DNA of 64,000 bases from Polytrichum commune (taxonomy: Eukaryota > Streptophyta > Polytrichopsida > Polytrichales > Polytrichaceae), in assembly GCA_950295325.1 (NCBI GenBank), contig OX485804.1:59426533-59490532 (forward strand). Reading direction: 5' to 3'. Below, in pieces: positions 1 to 10,284 of this stretch. Below the pieces are notes generated by a model that worked only from the letters and a program-made list of their open reading frames with translations, did no database searches and was not told the DNA's origin. The translations under genes and the position numbers were made by a program. Numbering within the stretch: the stretch's first letter is position 1; the number at the start of each line of letters is the position of its first letter.

Positions 1-310
1 TAGACTGCAGGGTGGAGGTTTGAACGAAGAACAATCTGCATCAGTTATGAAGGGTTCAAACTCATATTGCCATCTCAAGGGATGCAAAAATGAGTTTGGC
101 CCTTAATGAAGCGAAATAGATTGCTCCTCAATCAAATTCAAACACTACCTCCGGAAAGCACATTTAGAGAGGAATAACTGATATTTTGTGGAAAACAACC
201 CATGGAAAATCATAGGGGACGTAATCCCATCGAAAAGTTTTATCACAATTGAAGGTTAACTCTAGTGTCCTTGGAAGAATTTCTTGTGGGAAAAATTGGG
301 TATGATGTTT
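1..310. mobile_element. Palindromic MITE-like element, family A (partial)
   Basis: This looks like the 5'-clipped copy of a foldback element also present near 15.2-15.5 kb, 18.4-18.7 kb and 20.4-21.0 kb. Shared parts are an arm reading roughly GAGGTTTGAACGAA, a centre with 'ctcaatgaa(c/t)cg', the reverse arm CAAACACTACCTCC at about 147-160, and an outer arm 'accataggggat'-like near 210-220. No coding capacity is visible. It lies in an intron of the reductase gene. Class assignment (MITE) is inference from structure and repetition. Confidence 0.5.
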
Positions 311-413
311 CACATTGCTTTGTATGACTCATGAATCACATAGAGTCGACTACCGAAAGGTGGCAGGAGTCTGTAGGCGAAGAGATCCTCATTCACGCTT
401 GCTTGGTCAGGCA

Positions 414-415
414 GA

Positions 416-448
<33 letters not shown>
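414..448. repeat. (ATCT)n microsatellite
   Basis: About eight tandem ATCT units in the reductase intron just upstream of the first visible exon. Confidence 0.95.
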
Positions 449-566
449 GCCTGATGGGATTCTTGGTACTGTGTTGGTCGGGATTTCTTTCCTGGTTACA
501 TCTCATCTGTCCGTTAAACATTTGCTTGGTATATCATTTATGATTTGGGATTATGGAGGTGAGCAG

Positions 567-2080
567 GTGAACAATGCGGGAGCTAACATGTTCGAGCTCA
601 CTCACGAGGGTACTGTGTTAGTTATGGAGACTAACTATTACGGCGTGAAGAAAGTCATCAAGGGTTTATTACCTATATTACGAGCTTCTCCAGCTGGTGC
701 TCGAATAGTAAATGTTTCCTCCCGGGCAGGCCGCATGCGGGTAAGCAAGAATACTCTCTTCATTTTCATTTGAATAGAGTATGCTTTTCTTTTGTAAAGA
801 CCATGATAAAACATCATATTCAGAATTATAGTGCCACTTGTCATCTTGTGGAAAGTTTGGCACTGCAAACCTTTCTTAGTTTCTGTTATGTGTCACCTCT
901 AAATCTCGGTAATTGCTGTAGCGTATCTACTGTTAGAGGTGGCTTAAACCCAAAGCCTTAACCTGTATCTCTTGCTTAGCTCCAAGATTAAGCCACCTAA
1001 GGCGGAATAGTACTATGTACACCCAATTATACCAATTATGTAGGAACGGAGGGGCTCGTCCTTGGGGAGATAGGTTCAGGTTGGTTGTCCGCACCCATTG
1101 AAGGTGTTCACGTTTAAAAGGAGGTAATAGTCTTTACGAGCTCTTTAATTCTCGTGATGTCCGATTTTGGCGATTTTGGATTACACACCGACTTACACCA
1201 ACTTGAAGATGAAGCAACGCCATAATTTACTCCGGTGGCAGCATTGAAAACATGATCTCTATCATGTTTGATAAAAGCATCCGGCGTGTGATAAAATCTG
1301 AGTACGGGCCAGTTTGTCCATGCCGATTGAAGTTGTCCCCCTTGAAAAGGAGGGGGCGTAGTCTTCAGGGGTCCCCGAATTCTCGTGTTGCCCGTTTTGG
1401 GATTACATACAGACTTAGACGAACTCAAGGATGAGGTAACGCCATAATTCTCGCCGGTAACAACCCGCGAGTCATGATCTCTATCCTGTTTGATAGAATC
1501 TCAATGTGAGTACTTCTTGTCCTGAGTACAAATAAAGACAACCAACTCCTCATCCTATAGCAATATATGTGCATAGCACTCGCTAATTGCACTCGCTTAT
1601 CATCCGTCCTGTTTGATGCAGTTTCTCCAGAGCGAGGAGTTGAAGGAGAAGCTCACAAATGCAGACACCCTTACCGAAACAGAGGTCGATGCACTTGCCG
1701 CAAAGTACCTTGAAGACTGCAAAGCCGGTCTACACAACCAAGAGGGATGGCAGTGGGCGGCCTCTCACCATGCGTACCGTGAATCAAAGATGTTCTTGAA
1801 CGCGTACTCACGAATTTTGGCAAGAGAGTTAGAGGAACAACAGACACTGGACCATCGAATCTTTGTGAATTGTATGTGCCCAGGCCCTGTGTACACGGAT
1901 ATGGCAAAGGCAGGAGCTGAGTGGGCCAAGAAGCAAGGGTTTGATGTGACCAAAGCAGCTACACCGGAAGTGGGGGCTGATACTGCCGTTTGGCTAGCGC
2001 TGTTACCGAAGGAAGACTACCCTAATGGCCAATTCTTCGGTGAGCGGAAACAAGTTTCTTGGTCGGTGGCCGATCCCTAG
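567..2080 (+). CDS. Short-chain dehydrogenase/reductase (carbonyl-reductase-like), 3' part only
   Basis: Two exons are visible. Exon 567-740 follows an AG acceptor and ends at GTAAGC; exon 1622-2080 follows TGATGCAG and ends at a stop codon. Both are phase 0. The first encodes the SDR motif VNNAG, then METNYYGVKKVIKGLLP and RIVNVSSRAG, which carries the catalytic Ser region. The second carries the catalytic YRESK (the Y-x3-K pair) and the CPGPVYTDM segment that follows the active site. The best family match is the plant menthol/salutaridine-reductase-type SDRs, NADPH-dependent cytosolic oxidoreductases. The substrate cannot be told. The N-terminal glycine-rich nucleotide-binding part (TGxxxGIG) is not in the window, so the gene starts upstream. 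The intervening intron (741-1621) contains a tandem duplication. No frame damage is seen, so it may be functional. Confidence 0.85.
1116..1495 (+). repeat. Diverged tandem duplication in SDR intron, period about 224 bp
   Basis: The stretch around 1,116-1,275 (AAAAGGAGG...TAATTCTCGTG...ATTACACACCGACTTA...GCCATAATT...ATGATCTCTATC) is repeated with substitutions at about 1,337-1,495. Both copies end with 'tcatgatctctatc(a/c)tgtttgata'. No coding or RNA role is seen. Confidence 0.75.
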
Positions 2081-2082
2081 AG

Positions 2083-2102
2083 AGCGAGAGAGAGAGAGAG
2101 AT
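2083..2102. repeat. (GA)n microsatellite
   Basis: Short GA run directly after the reductase stop codon, within the probable 3' UTR. Confidence 0.8.
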
Positions 2103-2256
2103 GTTATGCACACGAGGCTCTCCTTGATGAACGGAGTGATACAATTTGTACCGTTTGATTGTATCAAGAGCAATGGTGATACAATCTTTGAATTTGTAGA
2201 CACTTCATTGGTTTTTGATTTGTCTAAGTTTATGTTGTTCTTGATTGACATGATCA

Positions 2257-2387
2257 CATAACATTAGATCCATAACAGTGTATTGGGAGGCTGCAGGTAG
2301 TATGCCACGGAATATTATTGAATGTGGGGAACATTCTGTGGATTGACGTCAATCCCACAAAACATTGTTATGGATCTGAATGTTATG
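2257..2387. mobile_element. 131-bp MITE with about 21-bp terminal inverted repeats
   Basis: The left end CATAACATTAGATCCATAAC is mirrored by TGTTATGGATCTGAATGTTATG at the right end with one mismatch. The inverted match extends inward (TGTATTGGGA / TCCCACAAAACA). It is non-coding and lies just 3' of the reductase gene. Superfamily is not assignable. Confidence 0.75.
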
Positions 2388-3730
2388 CATATTTGCACTG
2401 ATAAAGTAGTAATTATGAGCGAACATTTGATGATGATAAAAAAAAATGGTTCACACGCATGGAGATTCAGTTGGAGCTGAACATTGGAGGTATCATATAA
2501 CCTTGGCCACTTAATTCGGCACCAATGTGTTGAATAGTTATTTGTAAACAAAGAATATATTACAGTAGCTCAATACTGTAATTTTAAAGTTGTATGCATT
2601 TGGTATTGTATTTATGAACATATTTTTTTCCAAAAACATTTGGCATCTTCAAATAATAAAATAGAATAGTGCCATGGGCCTAGATGGTGTTGTAGGAAAT
2701 AAAAAAGAAAGAGAACAATACACTTTACTAAATGCAATTTTTTTCTCTCGAAGCGATAAAATATTTACCTCCAAAAACATGCAAAAACCCTTGGCCATGT
2801 GTAGGACCCACACACACCAACACCAGTGGCATGTAATTTTCTACAATGCTAGGATCCAAACGGCATAGAATCATTGGCACCTCTGTTCTCTTCGAGTTGT
2901 AACCCTTGGTGCACATCCATTTAGGCAATCTTTCTAAGTACTTTTGAAAGTCCATGGTGTGTGGGATGGGGGCCTTGGATGGGATTAGGTGGTGCCCACG
3001 TGGACACAACTCATTGGGCCTTTGGGGTTCATAGGTGGTTAATGACACTCTCAAGATTGACTCAACCAAAGTTTGTATTAATTTAATATGCCTATGTAGT
3101 TCTAGGCAAATCATAGTATTCATGAAAGTGTCAAATTCTTTTTTTTCATTTTTTTTCATTATATATATATATATTTCAAGGCTGACTCAGTGTCTAGTCT
3201 TATGGAATGCACTTCAACTTTGGGAAAAGTTGTAGTTGACAAAAACTCGTGTAATTAACAAAAATTGCCTCTAAAGTCCAATTCAAGCCAACACTCCTTG
3301 CATTCGGAAAAACGACATATATGACATATTTATGTGCCATGTGATGTATTCACGATTACCATGTTTGATGTCCTCCAAAATGAGTTTCCTTTACCTATGC
3401 ATCCAATTACTATATACCACTCGAACATAGGTGGACCACATAAAGATGAGTTTGTACTTGAATTCAAGATCAAAAAACTCCAAAATCAAGCTATCCTATA
3501 GGTCATTATTTTCATTAAATGAAAAATTAACAAAAAAATTTGAAATTAATCAATCCTTCTTAATATTAATGGGGATGCTTCATGTGACCAAGGCAAGATG
3601 AAGAGATTGTTCATCCATAATATTAAAGGAATATAATTTAACAAATTCTCATTATATTCTCATTTAAAAGAAATTACCTACATCCTTTCACATACTTTTT
3701 TTTGTTTTCTTTAGTCATGCATGGGTCATC
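2388..3730. other. Gene-free AT-rich stretch
   Basis: I see no conserved reading frame, RNA gene or complete element. A short (TA)n run lies near 3,158-3,172. A 143-codon minus-strand open frame at 2,728-3,159 has no recognisable domain and low-complexity lysine/phenylalanine content, so I treat it as chance. Confidence 0.6.
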
Positions 3731-4905
3731 CTACACTAAATATTGTAGTTAGTGTCATGTGGTATTTTATGCCATTGTGGTAATTTTTCTAACAATGCAT
3801 CATACAAATAAGTTTACAAATACTATCATCCCAACTTATATTTAGGTCATCCAAATGCCAATTATTGAAACAAAGTATGGTATATTTTCATCCTAACATG
3901 TATGTAATGAATAATGTCATGGATGATTGATTTTGGATTAAAAAAGACTCAGTAAGTGATAATAGTTGCACCGTTGTATATCTAAAATGCCCAAATTCTT
4001 CAGACCTTGGACAGAGTGGCCAACTAGCATCACCTAACTAAATTTTTCAGGCCCCTATTTGTTAGTTAGCTTTAGTTAGCTTTAGCTAGCTAGGTTCACT
4101 GAACCTAGGATTCTTACTTAGCTTTAGCTAGCTAACTTTTCCCAAACTCTCATTTTCACTAAGCTTTGACTAGCTAAAAAGTTGTGCGACATGCTTATTC
4201 ATTCTAAACCAGAGAGAAATCCATTCAAACAAAACAAAACAAAACAATATATATATATATATATATGATTGTATTGCTCTCAGTTGGCTATGTATTTTCA
4301 TGTTGTTGCACAAGGAAATTGAAAGGCTTAAAATTAGCACATGTAGTTGGCTTTCTCACTTTCGACTGGCACTAGTGATAGATCTTCTTCTTCTTCTTCA
4401 TCTTTATAATGGGAATCATCAATGTCATCTGACAATTCAGGACGAGATGGAATCAAGGTATTCCAAATTGGAGATTCCACGACATCTCTTCGATTATTAG
4501 GAATCACGCTCATATTCAGTTTCAAAAACATCGTTGCTTCAACGAGTCTAGGTTTGAGAGATGACCGTTTGGGTGCAATGACATCATTCATTCCACCAAG
4601 ATCACATTCAAAATCTAGCTAGCTATTAGGTAACTTCAACGAGCTAACTTTCCTCGCTTGGACTATGGCACTTAGTTTGACCTAGCTATTCTTTTTAAGG
4701 CCTCGAATTCCTGCGTAGCTTTAGCTAGTCGGAGCTTTTAGCTAGCTAAATAGCTGCCCATTAAGTTAACTGTACAAGGTTTGAAAAATAATGACAAATA
4801 ATTTTAGGTTTACATTTAGTGTTGGTGGACAATGCACGGGCAGTTTACAATTAGTATGGAGCAAGACAATTAGAATTGGTGACAATAAATACAACATTTA
4901 GTGTA
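3731..4905. mobile_element. MITE family B copy, split by a nested insertion
   Basis: The left end CTACACTAAATATTGTAGTT and right end ACATTTAGTGTA match the terminal repeats of the intact copy at 60,826-61,204. The inner landmarks 'tcatggatgattga', 'agtaagtgata' and 'gcaagacaattagaattggtgac' also occur in the same order. Sequence between about 4,001 and 4,772 is absent from the other copies, so something inserted into this element after it landed. Confidence 0.7.
4001..4772. mobile_element. Insertion with TAGCTAGC-rich inverted ends inside MITE B
   Basis: The insert is bounded by GCCCCTATTTGTTAGTTAGC-like sequence near 4,052 and GCTAGCTAAATAGCTGCCC near 4,742-4,760, which form imperfect inverted ends with multiple CTAGCTAG/TTTAGCTAG motifs. 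The left flank also has CAGACCTTGGACA, resembling the end of the hAT-like element at 52.85 kb, so the insert could itself be composite. Exact ends are uncertain by about 15 bases. Confidence 0.5.
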
Positions 4906-5173
4906 ATTTTAAAATTTGGTGAAGTTTATTTTTGAAAATATTAGGACGAATCTTAGATTTGAAGCCGCCCAGGCCGATACGTAGTATCTTTGTATCCATC
5001 AACGAACATATGTATTTTATGCGAAAAGGAAGGAAGTAAAATTTGGCACCAATGTGGCTGTTATAAAGCGTATAGCTTGAAACCCTATCCCTAGTCCAAG
5101 TAACACAAGGACGGGCAAAAGAGTATCGGAGCGAGCGGCAAACGAAAAAAGGGAGAGTATCATAAACCTCAAT

Positions 5174-5413
5174 GAGTATGCAAATCAACTCATTGGTATT
5201 ATGATGTACTTAAATGAAGAAGATGAAAGTAAAGATATGTATTTATATATTAACTCTCATGGTGGAGCAATTTTAGCAGGAGTATATGTTTATGATGCTA
5301 TGCAATTTGTAGTTCCCGATGTACATACAATTTGTATAGGATTAGCTGCTTCAATGGGATATTTTATTTTAACTGGTGAAGAAATTACTAAACGTATTGC
5401 GCTATCCCATGCT
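5174..5413 (+). pseudogene. clpP: Plastid clpP exon 2 fragment (nuclear plastid DNA)
   Basis: In frame, this reads [14 protein letters not shown], then [20 protein letters not shown] and [11 protein letters not shown]. That is the middle exon of plastid-encoded ClpP, the proteolytic subunit of the stromal Clp protease. The match stops at the '...PHA' point where the second clpP intron normally interrupts the gene. The segment with the catalytic Ser (GLAASMG) is present, but SPGG reads SHGG, GGEIT reads GEEIT and PHA reads SHA. The exons with the catalytic His and Asp are absent. It is therefore a non-functional nuclear copy. The IGIMMYLN wording is closer to bryophyte than to flowering-plant ClpP. 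Confidence 0.85.
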
Positions 5414-6000
5414 TTCCACCAATGCTTGTTTTTATTTATTAATTTTAACATGTCTAAACCAAATGAAGGGTGAAAATAGCCTGACATTAAGGCTTGATAT
5501 AAATACTATAATTTTTTTTTCAATATCAAGATAATTAAATACTATTTTTGATCAATTTATTTTAGCGTCACAAATTTTTATTTATTTTTATTTTTTGTAT
5601 CTGATAAAAAATATATAGATAAAAAATAGAATTTTAGCTAAAGTTTAAATTTAGCTATATTTTTTAGACAAAAAACTTTGGTATTACTTAATGAATTTTT
5701 TAAAAGTAACAAAACCATAAAAGTAAAAATGGTTTATAAAATTTAAAATAAATATGAAAAGAAAAATTTCAATAAAATTTATTTAATTATGAATTAATTA
5801 AGCGATTTGTTTATATATATATATGATTTAATACAAATAATTTTAAAAAGTTATATTATTGCAAGAACAGGATTATAAGGCTACCTGCTCAGCAGACTAT
5901 TAAAATAAAATATCGTTTCTAGATTAATAATTTTTTATTTTAATAAAACTTTTATAGTATTTAATAACAAGAAAACGGTAGAACCGTGAGGCTTTGTCCT
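5414..6000 (+). other. Very AT-rich tract, probably decayed plastid non-coding DNA
   Basis: Base composition is strikingly AT-rich and continuous with the clpP fragment. The short motif 'gaaaacggtagaaccgtgagg' near 5,971-5,991 is reminiscent of group II intron secondary-structure segments. It could be remains of clpP intron 2 or of plastid spacer. I cannot identify a second plastid gene. Confidence 0.4.
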
Positions 6001-6512
6001 ATACTAGGAAAGACTATAATTATAGTTGTCCACTTTGCTCATGCCAATCCATGGCTATTTACTATACCAAACCTTTCTTGGATTTTGTGCACCTTCTTCT
6101 CAAATGCAGGTCAAGGATTTTGATATCACCCGAAATTTTTAGAATAAATAATCAAGAACTGCCGAAATAACTATAATTAACTAGATTTCTTTCAATGCAT
6201 TTTAGGGAGCAACTATAGTTCTATATATACATATACATATAAATACATATATTTATAATATAAATACATATATAATTATAGTTAACATCCACATTAAATA
6301 AAGTGGATAAAAAATAACAAGAACAAGTAACGTCCAAGTGTGAACGCAAAGTGGTTAGGAAATTTGCTCTTGAAACGAAGAAAGTTGATGCATAGCCTCT
6401 GTCCTACAGACGAAGCCAATAAAAAAACTCATCGACGCTCGCCCTTCCTGAGAGGGTTTACATCATCGATGCTGATGCTGCTGCTGCGAGATTTCACCGC
6501 ACTTCCAACAAC

Positions 6513-9386
6513 ATGTTTTCCTTCGTGCGTAATCGCGCGGCCACTTCCGAAGATGACGAAGCTTCATGGTGGAGCGATCATTCCAGCGACACCGGAGATG
6601 GCGAAGATGATTCATCGTGGAGTGAGGATGCTTCGGCCAAAATAGATGGTGATGACGAAGGCGGAGAGAGCGACGGCAGGAGGGAGAGAGAGGGGAAGTA
6701 TACGTGTTCGGTGTGTGGAATGTGTCTCCACAAACCCGCGTTGCTGAAGCAGCACATGGCTTCCCACTCTGACAAGGTAAGCGCATAGCGTTAGGGTTAA
6801 GAGTTTGTGTGGCTTGGAGCTCTTTTTGATGCGTTGCCGATTGTCTTTAGTGTGTTTTGGATGTATTGTAAGCCTTTGAGAATTGCTTTTGAAATAGTGC
6901 CGGTAGTTCCATATGTGGGCATTGTTGATTGCCTATGTTGGAAGAGGGTCCTGGAGTTAGGGTTGGGTAGGGTTTTGGTTACATAGGATTTGAGTTTATG
7001 AGAATATTTTGTTGAATTGGTGGCGTTGGCTTTTTTTCAAGAAATGAACAGGTTGCGACTTGGAGAAACTAAGGCCTACCAGATCCCATCCGAACTCTGA
7101 AGTCAAGGTGCCTTAGGCTGGATTAGTACTGGGAAGGTAGCAACCCTCCCGGGAACATCCGGTGCTTCATTCTCCTACTACTTTACTTATTATGTCACTA
7201 CTGATGGATTTGCTCTGTGATGCTGCTGCTCACAGTGATTGTATTGGAGAAACTAAGGCCTACCAGATCCCATCCGAACTCTGAAGTCAAGGTGCCTTAG
7301 ACTGGATTAGTACTTGGAGGGTAATAACCTCCGAGGAACATCCAGTTTCTTCAATCTCCTTTTCCTTATATTATTGTTGATGATTTTCTCTATGATGCTG
7401 CTTCTTACAGCAATTATTTGTTCTGGAGAATCTTGCTGTTAGGGATGTACGACTTGTGAGATGTGTTTTTGGGTAACTCGCCCAAAAACTGGTCAATGAA
7501 CTTCATGATATGAGCTATTTTAGAAAGTAAAGTTGTTGCAAGCTGTGAGAGTGAATCACTAAGACTCTCAGCTCTGCTTGTATTGCAGAGACCATACACA
7601 TGTCCTGTGGAGAATTGTGGCAAATCTTACAAGCGACAAGATCATCTCAATCGCCACTCTCTAACTCACAAAGGGAAGCTTTTCATGTGCCCAGTGAAGG
7701 GTTGTGATGTTTCATTCACGATGAGTTCTAATCTTCAGAGACACGTGGGTCTGCATGAGAAATGGGACTCAGAGTTGCTCTCAGGACAGAAAGGAGTAGC
7801 ATCTGACAGTTTGAAGTGCCCAGAACCTTGCTGTGGCAAAAAGTTCAAGTACCCATCACTTCTACAGACCCACATGGAGAATGTTCATGGTTAGTTTCAT
7901 ACCCACCCCAGTTCTGGCATGTGACCTTTCATCATGTAATGATTTTGTAGCTATGTTGTTGTGGCTTGGTAGGTGGTATTTGATCATCTGGGCGAGCCTT
8001 GTTTTCTGATGTTTGTGCTAGATTAGATATGTTTAGGAGTTATCCTACTAACAAGGCTGAAATGTCACACAGAAGAAAATCTAAGTGATGCTTGACCAAC
8101 TTGAAATGTTGATTTTCTGAACTTATTTTCCTTTGGGTATGCAATGCAGAGGCCATGGTGGTTGACCAGGTAGTGTGCATGGAACCGGGGTGTGGGGAGG
8201 TATTTGCTGATGTTTCTCAGCTACAAGCACACCGCAAATTGTCACATTGTCATGTCGTCTGTGATGTATGTGGCTTATCCATGTTGAGAAGACAGCTGAA
8301 GATGCACATTTTACTGCACACTGGAGGAGCTCCTCGGATCCAGTGCCCTCATCCTGGTTGTCTGCATACATATAGCTCGGTATGGTTCCTAGCTTCATTT
8401 GAGCACATCCTTGCATTTCTGTGGTTATAGGACTATGTGGTACATATGTTATTGTGAGGTGCACTGGCAGCCAAATACTGAGAGGATACATAAGCAGTTT
8501 GTCAGTCAAGTGAGTCCCTTTGGATGCAAATTTCTGTCCCTCACCAAGTAACATTCAGAGATGAAGGAATTAAGATGCTGGAATGAGAGTCAGTGTGCAA
8601 ACATGTTCAGATCATGAATAGGCTTGGTCATCCTCCATGAGGTGTGCATTACTAGGTGATTGATATTTATAAGATGATCTGTTTTCAGAAGTCCAATTTG
8701 GACACACACATCAGAGCAGTTCATATGGAGTTAAAGCCTTACAAGTGCTCACAGTGCACTATGCGAACTCCATACAAGGTTGTGCGTGACAAGCATGAAG
8801 CTGTTGTTCACTCCCAGCCATCAGAGGTACTAAAAGTGTTGCACTCAATTCTAGTAAACCATCATCTCTTCATTGTGGAAAGTGTGCATACATGAGGTCT
8901 TAGTTCTCACACATGTGACAAGGCTTCTCCAGTTGGCTGTACGTTTCCTTCACATTGGATTTACTTCTTGATAGGAATGTAACTCTTATGTCTTCAGGAG
9001 CAAGTATTTTCTTATAGGTTATTCAAGTCTAAGTGTACAACAATGATATACGAGCTATTTTTTGGTGATAGGTGTCTAAATCAATGTTTCTGGTTCTCTT
9101 AGGAATATATTGTGCTCAAAGAGCACAGTGACCTACTTTGCAGCAGGTCTCATGGCAAAGAACGTTCTGAACTAATACTACCATCTCTCAAAATTGACCT
9201 ATTCATTGACATTACTTCTGGCTGGTACAGGTTGTAGATTTTGAAGCTGAAGATATTGAATTTAGAATGCGACCACGAGGTGGCAGGAAACGTGTTATGA
9301 TTCAACATGTTGATGACCTTTTTGCCAAACGATCTGCCTTCAAAGTCCTGTCGGAGTTGTCAGGAAGGAAGTGTCAGTCTTGCTAA
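6513..9386 (+). CDS. TFIIIA: Transcription factor IIIA (5S rRNA gene activator)
   Basis: Exons by GT-AG reading: 6513-6776, 7589-7889, 8150-8379, 8689-8826 and 9231-9386, giving 362 residues with every junction in frame. The N-terminus is acidic/Ser-rich. At least eight C2H2 fingers follow: YTCSVCG...H-x3-H (about residues 63-85), YTCPVENCGKSYKRQDHLNRH, FMCPVKGCDVSF, LKCPEPCCGKKFKYPSLLQTH, VVCMEPGCGEVF, VVCDVCGLSMLRRQLKMH, IQCPHPGCLHTYSSKSNLDTH and YKCSQC...KHEAVVH. The tail has RPRGGRKR, a basic motif known from plant TFIIIA. TFIIIA binds the internal promoter of 5S genes for RNA polymerase III and also binds 5S rRNA. Intron 1 (6,777-7,588) carries the 5S-mimic exon in duplicate, the hallmark of plant TFIIIA. 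Start ATG 6513 gives the frame that splices into finger 2. Confidence 0.95.
7052..7161 (+). ncRNA. P5SM copy 1: 5S rRNA mimic alternative exon
   Basis: The stretch ACCAGATCCCATCCGAACTC, then TGAAGTCAAGGTG and GATTAGTACTGGGAAGG, tracks plant 5S rRNA helices II-III and the helix IV/V arm. The arm folds as CTGGGAAGG / CCCTCCCGG. In plants this element sits in a TFIIIA intron; ribosomal protein L5 binds it and promotes skipping of the exon, giving functional mRNA, while inclusion gives an mRNA with a premature stop. Predicted limits use acceptor AACAG at 7,047-7,051 and donor GTGCTT at 7,162. Read from exon 1 in phase 0, the exon hits TAA after six codons, as expected for a poison exon. Splice ends are predictions. 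Confidence 0.9.
7062..7430 (+). repeat. 184-bp tandem duplication carrying P5SM and its acceptor
   Basis: The unit starting GGAGAAACTAAGGCC at 7,062 recurs at 7,246. The downstream landmarks 'tgatg(g)attt(g/t)ctct(g)tgatgctgct(g/t)ct(c/t)acag' occur once after each copy (7,203-7,235 and 7,380-7,410). A third partial start (TTCTGGAGAA) follows at about 7,421. The duplicated block therefore includes a 3' splice site as well as the RNA element. Confidence 0.85.
7236..7344 (+). ncRNA. P5SM copy 2: duplicated 5S rRNA mimic exon
   Basis: This is a second copy, 184 bp downstream of the first, with the same ACCAGATCCCATCCGAACTC and CTGAAGTCAAGGTGCCTTAG core. The helix IV arm differs but stays paired: CTTGGAGG / CCTCCGAG with a GTAATAA-type loop, so changes on both sides keep the stem. 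An acceptor TGCTCACAG precedes it (7,227-7,235) and a weak donor CCA|GTTTCT follows. In phase 0 after exon 1 its first codon is TGA, so inclusion would also truncate TFIIIA. Whether this copy is spliced or only binds protein cannot be told from sequence. Confidence 0.85.
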
Positions 9387-9553
9387 ATCTGGTACTAGTG
9401 TGTACATACCATCCCTTTACAGGGGAAATCATTCATGTAGGAATACAAACTTGTAGTGAAAACTTAACTGGGAGCTGGATCAGGGCCTTTTTGGTCATTA
9501 AAGAATCATGAACACAATTCAATACACATCCCTCAAAGGGTCATTTAGGAACA

Positions 9554-9612
9554 AACTTTGACACATCAAAGTTTTTTTGCAACAACACCAAGAAAACTTT
9601 GATGTGTCAAGT
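9554..9612. repeat. 20-bp inverted repeat (hairpin)
   Basis: ACTTTGACACATCAAAGTTT at 9,554 faces AAAACTTTGATGTGTCAAGT ending at 9,612, with about 18 bases between. It could form a stem near the 3' end of the TFIIIA transcript or be a short foldback element. Confidence 0.8.
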
Positions 9613-10284
9613 ATTAGCTACAAGTATTAGCTAAATTATGGGACTGTAGAATACTATGTGCCATGCGAGAGATTCTCTTACTCCAGGCAATTGGACATCA
9701 GCACTAGGCTGTCCTCCCAACATAAACTGTACTTTTAGCATTATTGTATAAAGTGAAATGGACTTTGTAGACAATTTACTGTGTATTGTTTGTAAAACAT
9801 TTCAGGGCTTTTATGTTGGATGAATGAGAGGTGTGCTTTTATGCAATAATTCTTATCTCTTTGAAATGTTTTTTTGTGTATAAGATTTAGCTACACTAAT
9901 TAGCCCAATTAGGGTGTTGTACTGATTCCCGAAACATGAACTATTTTGCCATGTCTCAAAGTTAGTGAGGGTTGAAATGAGTGATACTAAATTCGTGAAT
10001 ACATGCTCATTTACCGTACATTTCAAGAAAATTAGTGTGTGCTCTAAGGGGTTTGTAGAGTGATAACTTTATTATATGTCAACACATGCTTGTTAGCATA
10101 ACATCACTCATCCCTATGGTTGATTTTAGTTTCTATATTTAACATTTGATGAGGGCTCTAACATCGTACCTTTATGGAAAGAAACTTAGATAATAGGAAG
10201 GAATTGATGTTGGTATGAATAGTATGAGTATTGTGAATATTTTTGCTATGGATATATTATTTTTAGTAAATAGTGATGGTACTT

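Noticed and set aside
6340..6645. Open frame of 101 codons overlapping TFIIIA exon 1
   Set aside because: It is in another frame; the frame starting at 6,513 contains the first zinc finger and joins exon 2 in phase.
7052..7344. Genuine 5S rRNA genes or pseudogenes scattered by retroposition
   Set aside because: They lie in the TFIIIA intron in sense orientation, carry splice sites and only part of the 5S structure, and match the known plant TFIIIA mimic.
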